From Mycobacteriales bacterium (GTDB lineage Bacteria > Actinomycetota > Actinomycetes > Mycobacteriales > QHCE01), in assembly GCA_013362805.1 (NCBI GenBank), contig JABFVL010000001.1, forward strand, positions 42,672-106,671: 64,000 nt of DNA, written 5' to 3'. Shown in pieces: positions 57,136 to 64,000 of this stretch (positions within the stretch are counted from its first letter, which is position 1; every line of letters begins with the position of its first letter). The translations under genes and the position numbers were made by a program. A model generated the notes under the pieces. The model was given only the letters and a program-made list of their open reading frames with translations, did not search any database and had not been told where the DNA came from.

Positions 57136-57335
57136 TTGCATGAATATGACTCGTCGCCGATCAAAACTGATGACACTACCGAGTTCCGCCGCATGGCGTG
57201 TGTCCGGGTGATTTTCGCCGTTAAGTGTGGTCTGCTGTCGAATGTGAAAGTAGCTGAACCCTGGATCGGTGGGCCAATCTACGCCTTCGATATGCGGCGC
57301 TATCTGGGTATGGCAGCCACATTGGTGACGACACA

Positions 57336-58055
57336 ATGAGCGGTAAGACTCACCTCGGTCGCGTTGCCCGTCCACTCGCGTCATCGCTGGTTCCCCTAGC
57401 GGTTCTTATGTGTTTGGTGAGCTGTTGGCTTGGCCCAGCGGGGCTCATTCGCACCATCGCCAAGCCCGACGATGGGGAAAGCTGCGCGGCGGACGAACGC
57501 ACCAATCCCATTGTCAAAGATTGCGTCACCCGTGGCAGTGGGGCCAAACGCGACCGAGGGCTTTCCGCTGGCCAGATTATCGCCCAGGGTGCTTGGGCGA
57601 TTCCGCTGCCAGTTGATTCCTACATCGTTGGCGCCGGATTTGAGGATCCTGACTACGGTGGCGGGCATTCTGGAGTCGACTTTTTCGCCCCTCGCAACAC
57701 ACCCATATCCGCCGCGAGCGCGGGAAAAGTTATCGCTGCCGGCTGCGCGCCGTCCACCGAACGCGATGCGGGAAGCTGCGATGTGAATGGTTCACCCGCG
57801 GTCAAAGGATGCGGATGGTTTGTGGAGATATTGCACGCCGATGGCATCGCGACTATGTACTGTCATCTGGTTCGTCGACCCCTCGTGCGGACCGGCTACA
57901 AGGTGAAAATGGGTCAGCACATTGGGGATCTGGGAACCTCTGGGAATTCCTCGGAAGCTCACCTGCATTTTCAGGTCCATACTGATGGGCAAACCACCGA
58001 CGAAACGGCGATTGACCCGATTGAGTTTTTGCAGTCGGCCGGGCTTGATATCTAA
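57336..58055 (+). CDS. M23-family peptidase (LytM-like)
   Basis: 239 aa. An N-terminal hydrophobic segment at about 14-33 ends in LVSC (possible lipobox, MCLVSC), so it is exported or lipid-anchored. The M23 domain at about 95-235 has metal ligands in GHSGVDFFA and AHLHFQVH, plus GKVIAAG, MYCHLV and GTSGNSSEAHLH. Cysteines C133, C142 and C152 may form a disulphide. It likely cleaves peptidoglycan peptide cross-links or binds them. ATG with GGTGA seven bases before. Confidence 0.88.
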   Translation: MSGKTHLGRVARPLASSLVPLAVLMCLVSCWLGPAGLIRTIAKPDDGESCAADERTNPIVKDCVTRGSGAKRDRGLSAGQIIAQGAWAIPLPVDSYIVGAGFEDPDYGGGHSGVDFFAPRNTPISAASAGKVIAAGCAPSTERDAGSCDVNGSPAVKGCGWFVEILHADGIATMYCHLVRRPLVRTGYKVKMGQHIGDLGTSGNSSEAHLHFQVHTDGQTTDETAIDPIEFLQSAGLDI

Positions 58056-58119
58056 TGCCATGGCTTGTGGCTTCGCACTCGAAAGGCAATTTATCGGTTG
58101 CCCGTATTCGGAGTGAAAA

Positions 58120-58148
58120 GCTCATGCGTAGTGAGAATAAGCATGAGC
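58120..58148. terminator. possible terminator downstream of the M23 gene
   Basis: Arms GCTCATGC (58120-58127) and GCATGAGC (58141-58148), perfect 8 bp, 13-nt loop, without a T-run directly after it. It lies between the convergent M23 and cyclophilin genes. Confidence 0.35.
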
Positions 58149-58230
58149 GCGGTAGCGGCCGGAATTGTTTGAATAAATAAGTTTAGATTTGTGCCACGTC
58201 CACTGTGATGAACAAACGGTTTCCCTTGCA

Positions 58231-59031
58231 TCAGTTGATAACCATCGTCTGCACGGTAATGGGTTGGGTGGGCCGGCCTCCGCCTGGAAGCGGGTCCAAT
58301 GTGCCGTCATGGCCAAGCGCCATGATTGTGTCGAGTACATCCATTCCAGCCACGATTTCGCCCACAATGCTGTAGTCGGGCATGAGGTCCCAATCTTGAG
58401 CAAGAATAAAAAATTGACTCCCCACCGATATGGGATCAAGTCCACTGGCCATGGCTACAGTCCCTCGTGGGTAGGAGGGATGACGGTTCGCATCTGGCAA
58501 ATTTTCAGGCCCGTAAACATAAGTGGGTCCACCAGTCATGTCGCCTACGGGATCTCCACATTGCACGATCTCGTTGGTGAGCCTGGGGCATGAGGTGCCG
58601 TTAAAGAAGTGATTATCCGCCAAATGCGTCCAGCTATTGATGGTGCAAGGAGCGGCTTTGCGGTCCATCCGGACTACGATATCGCCAAAGTTGGTGCTAA
58701 TGGTGGCCTCGACCACTCCAAAGGCAGGCACATCTTTGTTTGGCGGTTTTTCTACTGGGGTGAGCCGTTCCGAAATAGGTGATGTTTCATATCGACAACT
58801 CACACCTTGGGGTTTTACCGCAGTCTGTTGATTCGATCGTTGCTCGAAACTTCCGGTTGTGTCGGCGGCCAAGAGTAAATATCCACCTCCGACTAATCCA
58901 CCTGTCACTAGGATTGCCGCAACCACAATTGCCGCGACGAGCGGGCCGTGGCTTCGCTTGGCAGCTGGCGGTGGTGGATACCAACCGGGGGCGTGATGCG
59001 GAGGCGTGTTGTAGGCATTCTGGTTGTACAC
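58231..59031 (-). CDS. membrane-anchored cyclophilin-type peptidyl-prolyl isomerase
   Basis: 266 aa. A cytosolic Pro/His-rich N-terminus (1-28) is followed by one TM helix (about 31-55) and an outer cyclophilin domain (about 95-265) with VEATISTNFGDIVVRMDRKAAPCTINSWTHLADNHFFNGTSCPRL-type features (FFNGTSCPRL), RGTVAMASG, GSQFFILAQDW, and YSIVGEIVAGMDVLDTI. It aids folding of extracytoplasmic proteins. GTG start with AGGA. This TM-plus-cyclophilin layout is common in actinomycetes. Confidence 0.9.
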   Translation of the reverse strand: MYNQNAYNTPPHHAPGWYPPPPAAKRSHGPLVAAIVVAAILVTGGLVGGGYLLLAADTTGSFEQRSNQQTAVKPQGVSCRYETSPISERLTPVEKPPNKDVPAFGVVEATISTNFGDIVVRMDRKAAPCTINSWTHLADNHFFNGTSCPRLTNEIVQCGDPVGDMTGGPTYVYGPENLPDANRHPSYPRGTVAMASGLDPISVGSQFFILAQDWDLMPDYSIVGEIVAGMDVLDTIMALGHDGTLDPLPGGGRPTQPITVQTMVIN

Positions 59032-59161
59032 AACAAATCCTGACGATTGGGCCTGCTAGATATCAAGGACCTTACCGATTCCCACAGGTGCCGCGGATTC
59101 ATATAGGAAGCTGACCATGCATGCCCAATCTATGTTCACAAAGCCTCCAGTAACGTGCTGT

Positions 59162-59710
59162 TTAATGCGGCGCGAGCAGCATCGCGTCGTAAATAGGGGA
59201 TTCGGGGGCGTGTTTGATGCGCGCGAAGATCGTGTAGCCCCATCGTAGATATGCGGCATGTGCCGGCTGATTGTCGGAAATGCAGGTGAGCACGGTCATC
59301 GACTCCGGCCTGCCTGAGATCAGAGTGTCATGTAGGTGACGACCCACCCCACGATCGCGCCACTCATTAACTACTAGCAATTCGCGAAGCCAAAAAATCT
59401 CGTTCTTACGGACAGCTTCCGCCAGCTTGTCCGGAATATCATCTCGATGGCTGGCCCACCAGGGCTTGTCTGGGGTGAGCGTTACTCCGAATACGAAACC
59501 AATGAGTGTTCCTTCATGCCGCGCGGTCAATACTTCGAAACCAGGCATATCTAGTGCGCCGTTCACCCTGGCGGCTGCGGCTGCCGCCGAGAAAAACGGA
59601 TCGTCGACATAAGGTGGAACGGCATAGACATCGATGTATGTCTTGAGCAGCTCGTCGACAATGTTTTTCGCTTCCGCGGAACCCAGGCGGTGGGTTTTTG
59701 CTTCGATCAT
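59162..59710 (-). CDS. GNAT N-acetyltransferase overlapping or following helR
   Basis: 182 aa with the GNAT core: GFEVLTARHEGTLIGFVFGVTL, FWLRELLVVNEWRDRGVGRHLHDTLI (acetyl-CoA loop RDRGVGRHL) and VLTCISDNQPAHAAYLRWGYTIFA. Start uncertain: the ATG at 59710 gives normal family length and has GGAAAA upstream, while a GTG at 59788 overlaps the helR stop (GTGA) and adds 26 residues of low resemblance to the family. In both cases it is co-directional with and immediately downstream of the glycosyltransferase-helR pair, so it may acetylate a drug or simply share the transcript (inference). Confidence 0.85.
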   Translation of the reverse strand: MIEAKTHRLGSAEAKNIVDELLKTYIDVYAVPPYVDDPFFSAAAAAARVNGALDMPGFEVLTARHEGTLIGFVFGVTLTPDKPWWASHRDDIPDKLAEAVRKNEIFWLRELLVVNEWRDRGVGRHLHDTLISGRPESMTVLTCISDNQPAHAAYLRWGYTIFARIKHAPESPIYDAMLLAPH

Positions 59711-59784
59711 GGTTTTCCAATGCGGTGGGCATGAATTCTCGCGGCGGGGCCCGCCATCGAGCAGTGTGGCATTGCCGGTGATTC

Positions 59785-61938
59785 TCACGAGCTTGTAAGA
59801 ATCACTAGCTGCTGCGTCGCGCGGGTCATAGCTACATAGCGGTCGACAGCGCCTTCTATGCCGTCTCCGAAAGTTTGTGGATTAATGAGGATGACGAGAT
59901 CGAACTCGAGTCCCTTCGACAACTCCGGCGTCAGCGACCGGACCCGGGATGTTGACTTGAATGTGGGATCGCCGATAACGCATGCTGTTCCTTCGTCGTG
60001 TGTGGCAAGCCAGGTGGCAAGGACCGATTCAAGCTCTGACACCGATCCGTGTTGGACAGCGATGCCATTACTGCGGATCGACGAGGGCACATTGGCGTCG
60101 GGTAGTGCGGCTCGAATCACCGGTGCGGCCTCGTTCATCACTTCTCGCGGAGTTCGGTAGTTGATGCTCAGCGTAGTTACGTTAATGCGGTCAAGCCCGA
60201 TTCGTTGGAGTCGGTCATGCCACGATTCGGTGAACCCGTGTCGAGCCTGGGCTCGGTCTCCGACAATTGTGAAGCTCTTAGAAGGGCAGCGGAGCAGCAA
60301 CATCTGCCATTGCGCGTCGGTCAGCTCTTGAGCCTCATCGACAACAACATGTGCGAATGGGCCGGCGAGCAGGTCGGGATCCTTATCGGACAGCGCGCTT
60401 TCATCGACGATGACGCTTTGCGCGTCCTCGATGCGCAGCATCGTCACAAGCCCTTCACCGTCATCGTCGGCTTGGATGAGGTCCTCGACGACCCTGGCCA
60501 TGCGCTCTCGCTCGGCCGCGACAGTGGCGTCATCGCGACGCTGACGTCGGGCCGCCTCCGGGTCGCCAAGTCGTTGGCGAGCCGCATCAAGGAGCGGCAG
60601 ATCACAGAGCGTCCAGGCTTGAGCGTTCTCGCGTTGCAGCGCTCGTATTTCTTCGGCACTGAGCCACGGAGCGCATTTGCGTAGATAGGCAGGCACTGAC
60701 CACAAATCTCCGACCAGGTCGGTGGCTTCAAGGAGAGGCCAAGCGCGATTGAGTATCGCTCGAAGCTCTCTGTTCTGCTGAAGCGAATCACGAAGTAGGT
60801 CAGTGGAGTCGTCGCCATCATATTTATCCACGATGATGGAAAGCAGCTCGTCCCAGATCATTTCGCGGGCTTCATTGTGCGGAATGGCAGGTTCTGCCGC
60901 CGAAAACGCGGCGGCCCAATCGTCGGCCGTTAGCCACACTTGGGACCAATGTGTGTCCACAGCTATACGCTCAGTGGGCGGCTCTTCGTAGAACCGGACA
61001 GCCGCGTCAATGGCTTTCACAATGTTCGCCGAGGATTTCAGTCGGGCCACATTCAGATCCGCCTCGATTACCGCCTTGGCGCCCTCAGGAACCAAGTCCC
61101 GCAGTGTGCAGGTCTGCACCCCTTCCTCGCCTAGGCCAGGAAGAACATCGGCAACGTATGCCAAGTAGGGCTGATGGGGGCCCACGAACAGCACGCCCCC
61201 TTGGCGTTGTCCAACACGTGGGTCGGCGTACAGCAGGTACGCGGACCGATGCAATGCCACCACTGTTTTTCCAGTGCCCGGGCCGCCATCGACGACGAGC
61301 GCACCACGAGATCCGGCCCGGATTATCGCGTCCTGATCAGCCTGAATGGTGCCGAGCACGTCACGCATCTGGGGCGAACGGTTGCTGCCCAGACTGGCGA
61401 TGAATGCGGATTGATCGTCGAGCGCGGCCACATGCCCTTCAAAACCATCGGACGTGAATACCTCATCCCAGTAGTCGCCAATTTTTCCGCTGGTGGTCCA
61501 GCGATATCTGCGTCGGCGCTTCAGACCCATCGGATCGGCGTGGGTGGCGCCGAAGAACGGTTCAGCTGCGGGGGAGCGCCAGTCAAGGAGCAGTCGGCGC
61601 CCGGCACTGTCGGTCAGCCCGATCCGTCCGATGTAGATGGGTTCAGCGTCGTCCTTCCCGACGATATGGCCCAGGCATAGGTCCAGCCCGAAACGCCGCA
61701 GCGCGCGCAACCGAGCCGTCAAACGATAGATTTCCAAATCTCGATCCATGGCTTGCTGGCCGGCACCACCCGGTGCTTTGCGCTCGGTGTCCAGTCGGTC
61801 GGACACATCAGCAATCGATTGTTCGAGGCTTTCGGCGATGGCGGCGAAATGCCGCTCATCGACACCAATCAGTGCTTGGTCGGCTTTAAGAGCAAGGCGA
61901 TCGGGTAGATCAAAGACACTTGTGGTTAGAGGATTCAC
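59785..61938 (-). CDS. helR: RNA-polymerase-recycling ATPase HelR (HelD-like, rifamycin protection)
   Basis: 717-aa UvrD/HelD-like helicase-family ATPase. Walker A GGPGTGKT at 218-225, Walker B VVVDEAQELTDAQWQ, NYRT motif and the C-terminal TPELSKGLEFDLVILI and DRYVAMTRATQQLVIL. The N-terminal SILDERHFAAIAESLEQSI-like segment (here VDERHFAAIAESLEQSI) is the coiled coil that enters RNA polymerase. HelR proteins push rifamycins off RNA polymerase and give resistance (family knowledge). GTG at 61938 is chosen: it lies one base after the glycosyltransferase stop and matches the family N-terminus. Confidence 0.92.
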   Translation of the reverse strand: MNPLTTSVFDLPDRLALKADQALIGVDERHFAAIAESLEQSIADVSDRLDTERKAPGGAGQQAMDRDLEIYRLTARLRALRRFGLDLCLGHIVGKDDAEPIYIGRIGLTDSAGRRLLLDWRSPAAEPFFGATHADPMGLKRRRRYRWTTSGKIGDYWDEVFTSDGFEGHVAALDDQSAFIASLGSNRSPQMRDVLGTIQADQDAIIRAGSRGALVVDGGPGTGKTVVALHRSAYLLYADPRVGQRQGGVLFVGPHQPYLAYVADVLPGLGEEGVQTCTLRDLVPEGAKAVIEADLNVARLKSSANIVKAIDAAVRFYEEPPTERIAVDTHWSQVWLTADDWAAAFSAAEPAIPHNEAREMIWDELLSIIVDKYDGDDSTDLLRDSLQQNRELRAILNRAWPLLEATDLVGDLWSVPAYLRKCAPWLSAEEIRALQRENAQAWTLCDLPLLDAARQRLGDPEAARRQRRDDATVAAERERMARVVEDLIQADDDGEGLVTMLRIEDAQSVIVDESALSDKDPDLLAGPFAHVVVDEAQELTDAQWQMLLLRCPSKSFTIVGDRAQARHGFTESWHDRLQRIGLDRINVTTLSINYRTPREVMNEAAPVIRAALPDANVPSSIRSNGIAVQHGSVSELESVLATWLATHDEGTACVIGDPTFKSTSRVRSLTPELSKGLEFDLVILINPQTFGDGIEGAVDRYVAMTRATQQLVILTSS

Positions 61939-61939
61939 G

Positions 61940-63151
61940 CTATGCGCTCCGATCGAGCAATAGTTTCGCGGCGATTTCGGTGCCGTCCGTGCTGATTTTG
62001 TCCGCCACGATGGCCGCTCGTTTCTTGGTTTCTGAGGCCAAAGCGACGCCGAGCGCGGTCGACAAAGATTCGACTGTGGGTACTGGCCCATCGTGCGCGG
62101 CGCCGATCCCCAGTTCGGCTACTCGGGCCGCCCAATACGGCTGATCGACGAGTTGGGGCACGATTACCTGGGGTGCACCGGCTCGGGTGGCTGTTGTGGT
62201 GGTGCCCGCTCCGCCGTGGTGCACTACGGCCGCCACGTTTCCGAACAACGCTTGGTGGTTCACTTCGCCGACCGCAAAGCAATCGTCTTGCTGGTCGATG
62301 ACCGCCAAGTTGGCCCATCCTCGTGAGAGGAGAACACGGTGTCCTTGAGCACGGACTGCCTCGATGGCCACCTGGGCGGCGTCTTTGGCCGCGTGCATGG
62401 ACATGCTGCCAAAGCCCACGTACACCGGTGGGCTTCCAGCGTCCAAAAAGGCCACCAACTCTGCAGGCAGAGGGCGTTCATCGGGCATAAACCATGCGCC
62501 TGTCTGCACGACGTCAAGGGCAGCTGGTTCCTGCCACGGTGCCAGCATCGGATCCGCTGCTAGCCATGGTTGTTGGGTGTACACATATTTCCCGATGTCG
62601 GCCACTGGTGGCAGCGCGATCGATTGACGGTGCGCGTTGACTCCTGGACCGAACAGCGCATTCATGTTGGCCGCGTTCAAATTCCATAGTGCCTGATTGT
62701 CGGTCACATCTGCGGGGTGTGGCCTTCCCGGCAACGCATAGGGAGGATGGTGCGGTGAGGGCAACATAGTCGGAAAATAGGCTACGTAGGTGTAGTGAAT
62801 GTTCAGCTTTTCAGCGATCGAGCGGGCGCCCGCCGCAGCGGGGATTAAGCCGGTTGCCACGATCGCATCGCATTGTTGAGCCTTAGAGGCGATTGCCTCA
62901 GCTTGCGCGGCGACCAACGCTGCCGCCCGCGCGGGCAAGTCCTCTGGAGCGGGCTTTCCGCTCGCCATCGCTCGCACTGACATTTTGACTGGTGTGAACG
63001 GCACGCCCAAGCTCGCCAGTCGCTCCGCGAATTCTTCATCTTCTGGTGCACAGACTTCGGCTTGGGCGCCGAGCGTCTGCAATCGCACCGCAAGCGCGAC
63101 CATCGGTTCGACGTCGCCTCTTGATCCATACGTCGACAACAACACTCGCAT
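61940..63151 (-). CDS. rifamycin-type GT1 glycosyltransferase (Rgt-like)
   Basis: 403-aa GT-B enzyme of the vancomycin/macrolide glycosyltransferase family. Starts MRVLLSTYGSRGDVEPMVALA; the acceptor domain spans about 1-210. The donor domain has PPVYVGFGSMS and the signature AVVHHGGAGTTTTATRAGAPQVIVPQLVDQPYWAARV (given in part: VVHHGGAGTTTTATRAG). Close in layout to Rgt, which glycosylates rifamycin on the ansa chain. The RAE-like site upstream and helR downstream support the assignment. ATG 63151 with GGGAG; the longer frame would run into the RAE. Alternative: another hydrophobic aglycone. Confidence 0.85.
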   Translation of the reverse strand: MRVLLSTYGSRGDVEPMVALAVRLQTLGAQAEVCAPEDEEFAERLASLGVPFTPVKMSVRAMASGKPAPEDLPARAAALVAAQAEAIASKAQQCDAIVATGLIPAAAGARSIAEKLNIHYTYVAYFPTMLPSPHHPPYALPGRPHPADVTDNQALWNLNAANMNALFGPGVNAHRQSIALPPVADIGKYVYTQQPWLAADPMLAPWQEPAALDVVQTGAWFMPDERPLPAELVAFLDAGSPPVYVGFGSMSMHAAKDAAQVAIEAVRAQGHRVLLSRGWANLAVIDQQDDCFAVGEVNHQALFGNVAAVVHHGGAGTTTTATRAGAPQVIVPQLVDQPYWAARVAELGIGAAHDGPVPTVESLSTALGVALASETKKRAAIVADKISTDGTEIAAKLLLDRSA

Positions 63152-63173
63152 TTCCGCTGCTCCCACTCCTGTT

Positions 63174-63208
63174 GGTTCTCGCTTAGGCGGCAATTGTGCG
63201 CGAGAACC
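63174..63208. promoter_or_regulatory. inverted repeat in the 5' leader of the glycosyltransferase
   Basis: Perfect 9-bp arms GGTTCTCGC (63174-63182) and GCGAGAACC (63200-63208) with a 17-nt loop, between the RAE-like site and the ATG. Minus-strand CACAAT in the loop could be a -10. It may be an operator or an RNA hairpin. Confidence 0.45.
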
Positions 63209-63209
63209 A

Positions 63210-63228
63210 GGGTCTTGCCACAAGCCCC
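63210..63228 (-). promoter_or_regulatory. rifamycin-associated element (RAE)-like 19-mer
   Basis: Minus-strand GGGGCTTGTGGCAAGACCC, about 60 bp upstream of the glycosyltransferase ATG. RAE sequences known from actinomycetes are 19-bp GGGGCTTGCGGCAAG-type inverted repeats upstream of rifamycin-resistance genes; the CTTG...CAAG core and flanking G/C runs match, recalled from memory. Suggests rifamycin induction of this unit. Confidence 0.7.
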
Positions 63229-63434
63229 CCAGTGCGATATATGTTGATAGTGGCGGGGGAGAAGGTGCCCGCCATTTTTCCTTTATCGCCCGTTATGGCG
63301 GGCAATTTTTATGTTTCGGGACGAACGCTCGGATTGGTCAATACCCGAACAGTTGCCAAATGTGGCCCGAATCACATGCGAGAACGACTTCCTCGCTCAA
63401 CGCGGCGAGGGGCCGAAACTAAGTAAGAGCCCAA
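63229..63434. other. gene-free promoter-side stretch with TGGCGGG hairpins
   Basis: No ORF is supported. TGGCGGG occurs at 63251-63257 (pairing with CCCGCCA at 63268-63274) and again at 63296-63302; each hairpin is followed on the plus strand by T-runs, but no plus-strand gene lies upstream. They may belong to the regulation of the glycosyltransferase unit or be remnants. Confidence 0.35.
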
Positions 63435-63463
63435 GGCGGCCAGACAAGACTTGCCTGGCCGCC
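63435..63463 (-). terminator. terminator downstream of the phzF-family gene
   Basis: Perfect 9-bp arms GGCGGCCAG and CTGGCCGCC with an 11-nt loop, followed on the minus strand by TTGGGCTCTT. It lies about 50 bp after the phzF stop and separates it from the glycosyltransferase unit. Confidence 0.6.
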
Positions 63464-63509
63464 GCATGGGCCATTCAACGAATATTTCAGTGCTGTGCCT
63501 GGCCGAAAC

Positions 63510-64000
63510 TCAACCCCATAGCTCGCCACGGCCGACAATACGCACATCCCCACCTACATGGATTTGCGTCACTTCCCCTTCCAGGAACGCGGTGGCATAC
63601 AAAGTGGATGGTCGGCCGATCTTTTCGCCTTGTGAGATCGTGATCTGTTCGCCTGAAGCTACCCAGCCGTGCCGCACGAGGTGCAAGGCTAGGGGCCCCG
63701 CGGCTGATCCGGTGGCTGGATCTTCAGGAACCGTGTCGTGAGGGGAGAACATGCGGGTGGTGTAGTTCGTTCCCGCGCCGGCGAAAAAGTTAATTCGTTC
63801 TAGTTTGGGAATCTCCGCGAGAGCCGCGATATTTGGAGTCGCATTCAACACAGCCTCCACACTGTCAAGCGCCACATAGACATGCGGCACCCCGTTGTAA
63901 TACAGCTCGATGGGCAAGAGCGATGCGGGCACACCAAGCGCGTCCAGCACCGCATCGGCATGTTCGAATAGCCGCACTGTCGGATTGGGCTGCGTCATCC
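63510..64000 (-). CDS. PhzF-family isomerase-like protein, C-terminal part
   Basis: At least 163 residues of the C-terminal part; the N-terminal half lies beyond the right edge, and the first ATG in view is internal. The motif SPHDTVPEDPATGSAAGPLALHLVRHG (PEDPATGSAAG) is the PhzF signature, followed by GEQITISQGEKIGRPS. PhzF-like proteins have a diaminopimelate-epimerase fold; most outside phenazine clusters have unknown substrates. No phenazine genes are seen. Confidence 0.88.
   Translation of the reverse strand, partial: MTQPNPTVRLFEHADAVLDALGVPASLLPIELYYNGVPHVYVALDSVEAVLNATPNIAALAEIPKLERINFFAGAGTNYTTRMFSPHDTVPEDPATGSAAGPLALHLVRHGWVASGEQITISQGEKIGRPSTLYATAFLEGEVTQIHVGGDVRIVGRGELWG

Noticed and set aside
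57136..57339. 67-codon ORF before the M23 gene
   Set aside because: TTG start, no ribosome site, no recognisable domain, and it overlaps the leaderless promoter of the divergent gene.
63251..63310. TGGCGGG hairpins with T-runs as intrinsic terminators
   Set aside because: The T-runs are on the plus strand, where no gene ends; flanking genes are both on the minus strand. Kept only as inverted repeats.

Overview
This is a high-GC actinobacterial chromosome segment with a conserved backbone and several accessory blocks. The backbone order (TPR protein, HAD hydrolase, small protein, tlyA, NAD kinase, recN, steA, steB/mctB, ... pyrG, ... xerD, ... parA, ... scpA, scpB, rluB, cmk, der) is the order known from Mycobacterium tuberculosis Rv1691-Rv1713 and many other actinomycetes. 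Frequent GTG starts, GTGA/ATGA overlaps and many apparently leaderless promoters fit this. Moderate GC and the gene mix would suit Glycomycetaceae or another Micromonosporales-like lineage, but the genus is inference only. I see no rRNA, tRNA, CRISPR array, insertion sequence or prophage.

Layout. 0-3.4 kb: menaquinone genes (menC 3' end, menD, convergent menF). 3.5-10.2 kb: TPR protein, HAD phosphatase, SCP2-like protein, tlyA-nadK operon, an LPXTG-type surface protein and recN. 10.3-20.6 kb: a cell-envelope and division block with steA, steB/mctB, a MraY/WecA-like membrane protein, a MurJ-type flippase, a GT4 glycosyltransferase and two tandem paralogous membrane proteins with a degenerate alkaline-phosphatase-like domain. 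20.6-25.1 kb: pyrG, a TM2 protein, ald and xerD.

25.1-36.2 kb is an accessory stretch between xerD and parA. It holds a GATase1-AraC regulator divergent from an MFS transporter, amidase, tryptophanase-family enzyme and GNAT; then a baeRF-family protein, a divergent aldo/keto reductase-TetR-thioesterase group, arfB, a lipoprotein and a chorismate-lyase-like gene. 36.4-38.3 kb: ParA, a ribbon-helix-helix-like protein and an M50-like membrane protein. A second insertion (38.4-44.6 kb) carries two DHA2 efflux pumps, a TetR and a 729-residue protein that looks like a string of GntR-type winged helices. 44.7-48.9 kb: scpA-scpB-rluB-cmk-der.

48.9-64 kb: a large GAF/PAS/SpoIIE/HATPase signalling phosphatase, an acyl-CoA carboxylase beta subunit, a TetR-MFS operon with a duplicated palindromic operator, an orphan protein with an HEEIH metal motif, an M23 peptidase, a membrane-anchored cyclophilin, and at the right end a likely rifamycin-resistance module: a RAE-like 19-mer, a rifamycin-type glycosyltransferase, the RNA-polymerase-protecting ATPase HelR and an overlapping GNAT. 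The window ends inside a PhzF-family gene.

The most interesting items are the RAE-glycosyltransferase-HelR-GNAT unit, the multi-winged-helix protein with paired upstream sites, the tandem pseudo-phosphatase membrane proteins beside murJ, and the recurrent TANNNT-6/7-nt-start architecture of leaderless genes.
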